Part shown: one piece after another, positions 1 to 5,256 of the stretch | Layout of the letters: every line of letters starts with the position of its first letter | How positions within the stretch are numbered: position 1 is the first letter of the stretch | From: Bifidobacterium breve | GTDB taxonomy: Bacteria > Actinomycetota > Actinomycetes > UBA12327 | Reading direction: 5' to 3' | Assembly: GCA_943332445.1 (NCBI GenBank) | Contig: CALQPL010000006.1 | Coordinates: 1-13,175 of the forward strand | Length of the DNA stretch: 13,175 bases | Program-made: the position numbers and the translations under genes | Notes under the pieces: generated by a model | The model's database searches: none | Seen by the model: only the letters and a program-made list of their open reading frames with translations | Told to the model about the DNA's origin: nothing

Positions 1-217
1 CTACGACAGGTGATTCAGCTGAGGCCCCTTGAACATCAACAAGCCGCACGCAGTAACCATCGACTGCGGCGATCGCAACGGCGGGCACATCCACCGTCGA
101 GACAACATCCGAAGCAACCGAACAACCCATCGCCTCGAGCAACGGAATCTCCAGCGACTCCAACGGTTTAACGGAGTCCACTAGCGAGGACACGAAAGCG
201 TCAAAGCTCGCGCTCAT
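1..217 (-). CDS. moeA: Molybdopterin molybdenumtransferase MoeA (N-terminal part, runs off window)
   Basis: Only the first 72 codons lie in the window; the gene continues past base 1. The translation begins MSASFDAFVSSLVDSVKPLE and continues with a segment containing LLEAMGCSVASDVV, VDVPAVAIAAVDGYCVR. That is the layout of the MoeA/Glp N-terminus, in which a helix is followed by an ALGRVLAEDV-like stretch and then a conserved SAMDGYAVR-like segment. MoeA inserts molybdate into adenylylated molybdopterin to finish molybdenum cofactor in the cytosol. The start is fixed by an ATGA overlap with the galU stop (214-217), so the two genes are probably translationally coupled. The galU-moeA order is the same as Rv0993-Rv0994 of M. 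tuberculosis. Odd point: the usually conserved SAMDGYA core reads AAVDGYC here, so a divergent MoeA-like paralogue is possible. Confidence 0.8.
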   Translation of the reverse strand, partial: MSASFDAFVSSLVDSVKPLESLEIPLLEAMGCSVASDVVSTVDVPAVAIAAVDGYCVRLVDVQGASAESPVV

Positions 218-1119
218 CCGCTGGGGTCCTGACGCACGAAATCGCGCAGCCAGTGGCTGAAGTCCGGCCCTAGATCTTGATGTTCCATGGCCAATTGGAC
301 AACGGCCTTGAGGTATTCCAAGCGATCGCCCGTGTCATAGCGGCGACCGCTAAAGACCACACCGGTTAGACCCCCGCCAGCACCATCGAATCCTCGATGA
401 GCCAGCACATCCAGAGCATCGGTGAGTTGGATCTCGCCACCGCGGCCTGGAGGTGTCGCTGCCAAGACATCAAAGACAGCAGGATCGAGCACGTAGCGTC
501 CGATGACGGCTAAGTCGCTGGGAGCATCGTCAACCGCAGGCTTTTCCACCAGGCCATCAATGGTCACTGCATCACCGATGAGCTCGCCGACTTTGGCACA
601 GCCATACTTTGAAATCTCGGATTGAGGAACGCGCATCAATGCCACGACGCTACCGCCTCGCTCGGCACGCACCTGAAGCATTCTTTGCAAGAGTGGATCG
701 CGAGCATCTATGAGGTCGTCACCGAGCAGGACAGCGAAAGGTTCGTCTCCCACCGCATCTTTGGCACACAACACTGCGTGTCCCAAACCGCGCGGTTCGT
801 CCTGCTCAACCGTGGAGACTTGTGCCAATTGCGAAGCAGCATGGACTCGCGACAACAATTCGGCATTGCCACTGCGTTCAAGGGCAGTTTCTAAATCCGG
901 ATTGGGTTGAAAGTGAGCCAGCACCGAACCCTTGCTCGCATTCGTCACCAAGACGACCTGATCTAAGCCCGCGGCCGCCGCCTCTTCAACGACGTACTGC
1001 AGTGCGGGCTGGTCGACTACGGGCAAGAGCTCTTTAGGAACGGCTTTGGTGGCAGGCAGGAACCGCGTCCCTAGCCCAGCGGCTGGAATCACCGCCTTGC
1101 GCACTTGAGCACTCGTCAT
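214..1119 (-). CDS. galU: UTP--glucose-1-phosphate uridylyltransferase
   Basis: This enzyme makes UDP-glucose from UTP and glucose-1-phosphate in the cytosol, feeding cell-envelope polysaccharide and glycolipid synthesis. The 301-aa product is full length for bacterial GalU. The nucleotide-binding signature is at residues 13-30 (AAGLGTRFLPATKAVPKE). LLGDDLID in the middle, VEKP, and GEIQLTDAL near the C-terminus are also typical of GalU. The open frame extends upstream to 1260, but residues before MTSAQVRKAVIPAAG are Arg/Cys-rich, unlike the family, and run into the divergent cyclo-ligase gene. ATG at 1117-1119 is therefore chosen. It lies 7 nt downstream of a TAGGCT -10 box on the minus strand, so the mRNA is probably leaderless. 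The gene overlaps moeA by ATGA and diverges from the 5-FTHF cyclo-ligase with only 35 bp between start codons. Confidence 0.95.
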   Translation of the reverse strand: MTSAQVRKAVIPAAGLGTRFLPATKAVPKELLPVVDQPALQYVVEEAAAAGLDQVVLVTNASKGSVLAHFQPNPDLETALERSGNAELLSRVHAASQLAQVSTVEQDEPRGLGHAVLCAKDAVGDEPFAVLLGDDLIDARDPLLQRMLQVRAERGGSVVALMRVPQSEISKYGCAKVGELIGDAVTIDGLVEKPAVDDAPSDLAVIGRYVLDPAVFDVLAATPPGRGGEIQLTDALDVLAHRGFDGAGGGLTGVVFSGRRYDTGDRLEYLKAVVQLAMEHQDLGPDFSHWLRDFVRQDPSG

Positions 1120-1126
1120 GGCACCG

Positions 1127-1132
1127 AGCCTA
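1127..1132 (-). promoter_or_regulatory. -10 box of galU (leaderless)
   Basis: The minus strand reads TAGGCT, matching TANNNT, and is followed by 7 nt and then the galU ATG (1119-1117). This places the transcription start at or next to the start codon. No clear -35 box is visible, which is common in actinobacterial promoters. The interval has no Shine-Dalgarno sequence. Confidence 0.6.
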
Positions 1133-1142
1133 CCGAGCGCAG

Positions 1143-1148
1143 TACCGT
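1143..1148 (+). promoter_or_regulatory. -10 box of 5-FTHF cyclo-ligase (leaderless)
   Basis: TACCGT matches TANNNT and is followed by 6 nt and the ATG at 1155. It lies back-to-back with the galU -10 box (1127-1132), so both divergent promoters sit in 35 bp and each start codon is probably at the mRNA 5' end. No convincing -35 was found. Confidence 0.6.
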
Positions 1149-1154
1149 CAGGGC

Positions 1155-1790
1155 ATGAGCGATGGCGTGGAGGCGGCCACAATCGGTGCCCAAAAGAGCA
1201 GTCTGCGTGATTCATTGCGGGCCCAACGTCACACATTCGTCGCCTCGCACGCCGACGCACTTCACGACAGTGCGCTTGAGCTTGCTGAACGACTGGCGTG
1301 GTGGACGATGGTTCGGGGCGCCGGAACGGTTACCGCGTATGCCTCGCGTGGCGACGAACCACACACCGATGCACTTCTTGATGCCATCAAGGCGCAAAGT
1401 GTTCGCGTGCTTCTCCCGGTAATTACCTCCCCAACGCAGCTGCAGTGGAGTCCCTACTTATCCCTTAGTGACCTCGAGCTGAGTGAACGAGGAATCCGCG
1501 AACCGAACGGACCTCGTTACGAATCCAACGTGCTATCCGGCGTTGACTTGATGATCGTGCCGGCACTTGCGATCACCACCGACGGAGTGCGGCTGGGTCA
1601 AGGTGGCGGGTATTACGATCGCGTGCTTTCGCTGGTTCGACCCGATGTGCCCATCATCGCCATGATTTACGACCACGAACTATTACCGGCCGGAGCCATT
1701 CCCCATGAGGCGCACGATGTTCGGGTGACCCACGTCTGCACCCCCAACGACGGCCTGCGCGCGGTGAAACCGGCTAGCGCAACGCCTTAA
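1155..1790 (+). CDS. 5-formyltetrahydrofolate cyclo-ligase (MTHFS family)
   Basis: The product (211 aa) converts 5-formyl-THF to 5,10-methenyl-THF using ATP, returning the storage form of folate to one-carbon metabolism. The N-terminus has the expected basic helix (KSSLRDSLRAQR, residues 14-25). The family signature GQGGGYYDR, which binds ATP and phosphate, is at residues 148-156, preceded by DLMIVPALAITTDGVRLG. REPNG at 115-119 fits the substrate-binding region. Length is normal for the family. ATG 1155 is chosen because a TACCGT -10 box ends 6 nt before it, implying a leaderless transcript; there is no SD. The divergent galU and downstream zinc-ribbon gene match the order Rv0991c-Rv0992c-Rv0993 of M. 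tuberculosis. Confidence 0.93.
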   Translation: MSDGVEAATIGAQKSSLRDSLRAQRHTFVASHADALHDSALELAERLAWWTMVRGAGTVTAYASRGDEPHTDALLDAIKAQSVRVLLPVITSPTQLQWSPYLSLSDLELSERGIREPNGPRYESNVLSGVDLMIVPALAITTDGVRLGQGGGYYDRVLSLVRPDVPIIAMIYDHELLPAGAIPHEAHDVRVTHVCTPNDGLRAVKPASATP

Positions 1791-1857
1791 CGAGTCAAGG
1801 TCAGGGCGGGCATCAGCACCGAACCGGCTGTGGGGCATCATCGTGAGTAGCAAAAAG

Positions 1858-1873
1858 TGCAGCCCCGGCTGCA
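1858..1873 (+). other. Short hairpin between cyclo-ligase and zinc-ribbon gene
   Basis: TGCAGC and GCTGCA form a perfect 6-bp stem around a CCCG loop in the 112-bp gap between the two genes. There is no T run after it, so it is a weak candidate for a terminator or mRNA-processing structure. It ends 20 nt before the zinc-ribbon SD. Confidence 0.3.
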
Positions 1874-1902
1874 AGAGGTTCACCATCAGTCTTGGAGCGC
1901 AA

Positions 1903-2199
1903 GTGCCCACCTACGAATACGCATGTAATGCGTGTGGCCATCAGTTTGAAGCCGTGCAGTCCTTTAGCGACGACGCATTGACCTCATGCCCACAGTGCCA
2001 AGGTGAATTGCGCAAACTTTTTTCTTCCGTAGGTGTGGTCTTTAAGGGGTCTGGTTTTTACCGCACGGATAGTCGTAGTAGCCAATCAGCGAGCGAAACA
2101 GCCACGCCCGCGGCTTCGAGCTCGACAAGCACCACAGACTCCACACCCGCTAAGCCAGCCGACAAACCTGCACCGGCCGCACCATCTGGGGATGCTTAA
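1903..2199 (+). CDS. FmdB-type zinc-ribbon protein, Rv0991c/Ruc-like
   Basis: A 98-aa protein beginning MPTYEYACNACGH, the characteristic start of the FmdB putative regulatory family. Four cysteines form a zinc ribbon, C8-x2-C11 and C29-x2-C32 (CNAC, CPQC), followed by a conserved GVVFKGSGFYRTD segment (about 44-56). The C-terminal 40 residues are a low-complexity Ser/Thr/Ala/Pro tail. The M. tuberculosis orthologue in the same position (Rv0991c) is known as a redox-regulated chaperone with the same plan of zinc-ribbon head and disordered tail, so a similar role is inferred. The frame is open from 1843, but GTG 1903 is preferred. It gives the family N-terminus and has GGAG at 1894-1897 with a 5-nt spacer, whereas the longer start adds 20 unrelated residues. 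Confidence 0.85.
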   Translation: MPTYEYACNACGHQFEAVQSFSDDALTSCPQCQGELRKLFSSVGVVFKGSGFYRTDSRSSQSASETATPAASSSTSTTDSTPAKPADKPAPAAPSGDA

Positions 2200-2255
2200 C
2201 CCCTGCGCACACGCCGTCACTCCTCGGCCAGTCACGATCATCTGAACCGCGCTCT

Positions 2256-2261
2256 TAGGTT
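2256..2261 (+). promoter_or_regulatory. -10 box of SAF-domain gene (leaderless)
   Basis: TAGGTT matches TANNNT and is followed by 6 nt and ATG 2268. No SD precedes this start, so a leaderless mRNA is the simplest reading. No clear -35 was found. Confidence 0.55.
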
Positions 2262-2267
2262 TGCGCA

Positions 2268-2921
2268 ATGGCCGTCAGGATCGATCCTCGGGAGTACCTC
2301 GCCTCTGCGCTCATCGTGCTTCGACGCTATTCCTCACAACGCAACCGTCGGATCGTGGCAGCCCTTTGTGCTGCACTCGCGGTGTTCTTCACTCTGTCCA
2401 ACCCCCAAGGTTCAGGGCAACAACGAACCGTGGTTGTCGCCCAGCGAGCCATCGCCGCTGGTGATGTCCTCCGCCTGACCGACCTCACGACGGTAACGAT
2501 CTCCGGTGCACCAGTTCCTCAGTCCTTGACCGATCCGTTGGCCGGTGTGGGTCAACGTGCCGCCATTCCCATCCCCGCTGGCGGATTGATCACCTCAAAC
2601 CAACTCATTGGCCCCGGACTGCTCGACAACGATCAATACGCCTTAGTGCCGCTACGACTATCCGACGCATCCCTGAGCAGCGTTCTATCCGTGGGCGACT
2701 GGATCGACATCTTTGCGACCAAGGAAGGCAAAGAGTCGTCCTTGGTTGCATCCCGAGTGCGAGTGGCCGCGCTGCCACGTCGCACGACCAGCACAGGATT
2801 TACCTCTACTCCGACGGAAAGTTCCGTGGTGCTCGTTGCCATCGTTCGCTCGCTCGCGGGGATGGTTGCCAGCGCTGGCGCTTCCTCGCAACTTTCGATC
2901 GCAATCCGCGCTTCTGACTAA
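2268..2921 (+). CDS. SAF-domain protein, CpaB/RcpC-like, membrane anchored
   Basis: A 217-aa protein with a basic N-terminus (RRYSSQRNRR, 19-28), one membrane helix at about 29-44, and then a SAF domain from about residue 54. The SAF domain is recognisable from VVVAQRAIAAGDVLRLTDLT and from PIPAGGLITSNQLI. The same architecture is found in CpaB/RcpC proteins, which take part in Flp/Tad pilus assembly, but no other Tad gene is present here. In actinobacteria a SAF protein often sits between the FmdB-type gene and mscL, as it does here, so the true role may be unrelated to pili. The domain assignment is firm and the function is unknown. The start is supported by the leaderless -10 box at 2256-2261. 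Confidence 0.75.
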   Translation: MAVRIDPREYLASALIVLRRYSSQRNRRIVAALCAALAVFFTLSNPQGSGQQRTVVVAQRAIAAGDVLRLTDLTTVTISGAPVPQSLTDPLAGVGQRAAIPIPAGGLITSNQLIGPGLLDNDQYALVPLRLSDASLSSVLSVGDWIDIFATKEGKESSLVASRVRVAALPRRTTSTGFTSTPTESSVVLVAIVRSLAGMVASAGASSQLSIAIRASD

Positions 2922-2940
2922 TCCTGCACGCACTTCGCGC

Positions 2941-2946
2941 TAACGT
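2941..2946 (+). promoter_or_regulatory. Candidate -10 box of mscL
   Basis: TAACGT fits TANNNT. Transcription would start about 7 nt on, giving a roughly 20-nt leader that contains the GGGAG site used by the GTG start at 2974. If ATG 2959 were used instead, the leader would be only about 6 nt. Confidence 0.4.
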
Positions 2947-2973
2947 GGCAACACATTCATGGCGGGAGTAACT

Positions 2974-3357
2974 GTGCTTAAGGGTTTTAAGGCTTTTGTC
3001 CTTCGCGGAAACGTTCTGGACCTAGCGGTCGCCGTGGTCATCGGTGCTTCATTTACCGCCATCGTCAACTCACTCCTGCGGGGATTAGTCAATCCCCTGG
3101 TCGCCGCGATCTTGGGTAAGCCCAACCTCGATAGCGTCGGGACCTTCACGCTAAATGGCGCTGACTTCAGCGTCGGCATCGTCTTGACCGCGATCATCAA
3201 TTTCCTCGTCGTCGTGGCCGCCATCTATTTCATTGTTGTTATACCCATGAATAAGTTGATGACCAGCCGGTTACTGCGCACCGAAGAAACAGTCGAGGAT
3301 GCCTCAGAAGAAGTTGTCTTGCTACGTGAAATTAGGGACGCGCTGAAAAACCGTTAA
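2974..3357 (+). CDS. mscL: Large-conductance mechanosensitive channel MscL
   Basis: MscL is a homopentameric inner-membrane channel that opens under membrane tension to release solutes on hypo-osmotic shock. The protein opens MLKGFKAFVLRGNVLDLAVAVV, almost the standard MscL N-terminus. TM1 runs from about residue 14 to 45 and contains AVAVVIGASFTAIV. A short periplasmic loop follows (TFTLNGADFSVG). TM2 runs to IVVIPMNKLM, and an acidic cytoplasmic helix ends the protein. At 127 aa it is normal in length. GTG 2974 is preferred over ATG 2959 because it gives the family N-terminus and has GGGAG at 2964-2968 with a 5-nt spacer; the ATG would add MAGVT and lacks an SD. The stop overlaps that of a probable small ORF on the other strand. 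Confidence 0.93.
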   Translation: MLKGFKAFVLRGNVLDLAVAVVIGASFTAIVNSLLRGLVNPLVAAILGKPNLDSVGTFTLNGADFSVGIVLTAIINFLVVVAAIYFIVVIPMNKLMTSRLLRTEETVEDASEEVVLLREIRDALKNR

Positions 3358-3491
3358 CCGTGATGAGGTGGCACTTCGCGCAGGAAGCGCTCGTCATCTT
3401 CGCGATCGGCACCGCGCCAATCATCTGAGCCCGAATCAGCGGGATCATTTTCGTCCGAGGTTGTTTCTGGAAACAACGGATCGTGGATCAC
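3354..3491 (-). CDS. Probable small acidic protein (45 aa), conserved-looking C-terminus
   Basis: Between mscL and the VOC gene the minus strand holds an open frame of 45 codons from GTG 3491 to TAA 3354. It begins VIHDPLFPET, has an Asp/Glu-rich middle, and ends DDERFLREVPPHHG. The ending resembles short actinobacterial hypothetical proteins that finish in (L)RE/D-x-PPHH/W; this comparison is from memory and was not checked. It fills nearly the whole 169-bp gap and its stop overlaps the mscL stop tail-to-tail (TTAA). Against it: no SD and no TANNNT box at the usual spacing. The start codon is uncertain and the function is unknown. Confidence 0.45.
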   Translation of the reverse strand: MIHDPLFPETTSDENDPADSGSDDWRGADREDDERFLREVPPHHG

Positions 3492-3526
3492 ATCGCTAGT
3501 CTGGCACGATCGACTAAGGGGTTGCC

Positions 3527-4516
3527 ATGGCCATCACTGGACTGAACCACGTCGGGCTGTCCACGCCTGACATTGATCGGGCCAATGCGTTTTACCGAGA
3601 CGGATTGGGCTTTAGCGAAATCATCTCGTTCGCTTGGCCGGTGGGCACCCCAGGAGCTGATGCTGGTTTGGGGCTGACCGACACCGCAGCCAGCGTGACG
3701 GTGCTCTTAACCGGCAATTCCTACCTTGAGGTCCTGCAATTTGATAGCCCCCGACCGATCGCTTTTGATTCCCCGCCGACGCTGCGTCGCGAGGGGATCA
3801 GTCATATCGGATTGGAAGTTACTGACCTAGACAGTGCGACTGACCTGGTTGTTGCTAGTGGTGGAGCTGTTGATCCGAGCTTGTCGGCCATGAACAACTC
3901 ACGACTTGTTCGCGACCCTGATGGCAACATCATCGAGTTACACATGTCATCGCAAGACGATCCGCTCGACTACCGCCAGTTGCGCGTTCACACCCCCGGC
4001 GGACTTGACGGGGAGCCGCAGCCATTCACGCCGGCCCGTCGAGACGTGGTGAAGGGCTTAAGTTTTGCTGGGATCACTACAGCGCGCACTGCGGATCTAA
4101 CAGATTTCTACACCAACGCCAATCTTCACCCGAGCAACACCTCGTCCTGGGAATCAAGTGAGAGCGCCGCGCGCGCAGCTCTGACCACTGCAAAAAGTGG
4201 AACGTCAACCCCTGTGAGCGTTGGTAACGCGTACTTGGATTTCATTGAATTCCGTGACCAACCCATTGCGCTCAAACCAACGGATGCGCGCATCATTGAG
4301 TACGGGTTTAACCACCTGTGCTTTGACGTGGTGGGGATTGATACGACCCATCAAGCCTTAACCCAGGCCGGAATGACCTGCTTTGCTCCGTGGATCAACA
4401 TGCCGGGTGGAACCTCAGCTATGGGCTACGCACTGGATGTGTCCCGAAACCCCGTTGAGTTGCTTGAGCACCTCAGCGCACGCTCGATCATGTGGCCAGG
4501 GCACTTGTCCGTCTAG
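3527..4516 (+). CDS. VOC (glyoxalase/extradiol dioxygenase superfamily) protein with two domains
   Basis: A 329-aa protein with two vicinal-oxygen-chelate modules. The first (about 4-145) has all four expected metal-ligand positions: H8 (GLNHVGL), E68 (YLEVLQF), H93 (ISHIGLEV) and E137 (RDPDGNIIELH). The second (about 170-315) keeps FNHLCFDV and SRNPVELLEH. Its first strand reads LSFAGITT where a ligand His would be expected, and YLDFIEF carries Asp at the Glu position. The second module may therefore be structural or differently metallated. Such proteins include epimerases, lyases and dioxygenases; the exact reaction is not readable. ATG 3527 follows AAGGGG (3516-3521) by 5 nt. Its TAG overlaps the TetR stop in a shared CTAG. 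The neighbouring acyl-CoA genes suggest a catabolic role (inference). Confidence 0.8.
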   Translation: MAITGLNHVGLSTPDIDRANAFYRDGLGFSEIISFAWPVGTPGADAGLGLTDTAASVTVLLTGNSYLEVLQFDSPRPIAFDSPPTLRREGISHIGLEVTDLDSATDLVVASGGAVDPSLSAMNNSRLVRDPDGNIIELHMSSQDDPLDYRQLRVHTPGGLDGEPQPFTPARRDVVKGLSFAGITTARTADLTDFYTNANLHPSNTSSWESSESAARAALTTAKSGTSTPVSVGNAYLDFIEFRDQPIALKPTDARIIEYGFNHLCFDVVGIDTTHQALTQAGMTCFAPWINMPGGTSAMGYALDVSRNPVELLEHLSARSIMWPGHLSV

Positions 4517-5175
4517 GAAGCCACAAAGCCAGCGGGTGTCAGCGAGGCGTTGCGTACCGAATCCAACCGCGTCGAGTCCGCCATGATCGCTCGCAAGATG
4601 TAGTCAGCACCCTTTTCCGCATCAAGTTCGACCGTCTCGCTTGGAGCCATGGTCTTGATGCGGTGATGAGCATTCAAACTGCCCACGACCATGAGCCGAA
4701 TAAACTCCGGGTCCTCATTGATGAACACACCACTAGCAACGCCATCTGTGATGATGTCGCGCATGTACCTGGTGATCGCTTCAAAACGTGGCAGCCAATG
4801 CTGGCCATCAATGGAGTTCAAAAAGTCATAGTCCATGAGACCAACGAGTTGGTATGGCGAAGTGACGACGTGCACCATGGCCCATCGACAGAAGGTGTAA
4901 AGACGAACATCGGCCGGCTCGTCAAGGGCAGCGACCTGACGCAAATGCGTCAACGTTGAGCCCCACGCATATTCCAGAAGCTCCTCGGCGATGGCCGCCT
5001 TGTTGTCAAAGTGATGGAACAGCGAGGGCTGGCGAATGCCTACGGCACTGGCGATATCGCGTGTGGAGGTGCCGAAATATCCATGCTGGGTAAACAGGAT
5101 GGAAGCCTCACGCAAAATGCGTTCACGGGTGGAGGACGCCTGGGCAGTGGGGCGGGAAAACTCAGTCATAGTCAC
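4513..5175 (-). CDS. TetR/AcrR-family transcriptional regulator
   Basis: A 220-aa protein with an N-terminal TetR DNA-binding domain. STRERILREASILFTQHGYF is the first helix pair, and TSTRDIASAVGIRQPSLFHHF (about 37-56) is the helix-turn-helix, followed by the usual NKAAIAEELLEYAW. The C-terminal two thirds is the ligand-binding and dimer region, which is not assignable to a ligand. GTG 5175 is chosen as start because TAGATT ends 6 nt upstream, giving a leaderless mRNA; ATG 5169 two codons later is an alternative. The gene lies downstream of the SDR/lipoprotein operon on the same strand and faces the VOC gene. A role in controlling the acyl-CoA genes at 7.9-10.4 kb and itself is likely from position and family, but unproven. 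Confidence 0.9.
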   Translation of the reverse strand: MTMTEFSRPTAQASSTRERILREASILFTQHGYFGTSTRDIASAVGIRQPSLFHHFDNKAAIAEELLEYAWGSTLTHLRQVAALDEPADVRLYTFCRWAMVHVVTSPYQLVGLMDYDFLNSIDGQHWLPRFEAITRYMRDIITDGVASGVFINEDPEFIRLMVVGSLNAHHRIKTMAPSETVELDAEKGADYILRAIMADSTRLDSVRNASLTPAGFVAS

Positions 5176-5181
5176 CCCGCC

Positions 5182-5187
5182 AATCTA
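5182..5187 (-). promoter_or_regulatory. -10 box of the tetR-type gene (leaderless)
   Basis: The minus strand reads TAGATT (TANNNT), followed by 6 nt and GTG 5175. The -35 position falls on one of the CCTATC/GATAGG repeats (5206-5211), a reasonable site for autoregulation. Confidence 0.55.
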
Positions 5188-5205
5188 AGGGCCCTTGCTC
5201 GCCCA

Positions 5206-5254
5206 CCTATCGGCAGGGCGTAGTTCTGCCTATCACTACTGCCCAAACGATAGG
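5206..5254. repeat. CCTATC repeats upstream of the tetR-type gene, possible operator
   Basis: CCTATC occurs at 5206-5211 and 5229-5234, and its complement GATAGG at 5249-5254. The second and third copies form an inverted repeat with a 14-nt centre. GGCAG (5212-5216) and CTGCC (5226-5230) form another inverted repeat with a 9-nt centre between the first two copies. The cluster lies in the 81-bp gap upstream of the regulator and overlaps its -35 region, so it could be the regulator's operator. The outer pair could also be a weak terminator for the lipoprotein gene. Confidence 0.35.
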
Positions 5255-5256
5255 GG

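Noticed and set aside
1120..1260. N-terminal extension of galU up to 1260
   Set aside because: The added residues are Arg/Cys/Pro-rich, unlike GalU, overlap the divergent cyclo-ligase gene and lie upstream of the leaderless -10 box.
5229..5254. CCTATC...GATAGG as a rho-independent terminator for the lipoprotein gene
   Set aside because: Only 6-bp arms with a 14-nt loop and no T run on either strand; an operator reading fits at least as well, so no terminator was called.
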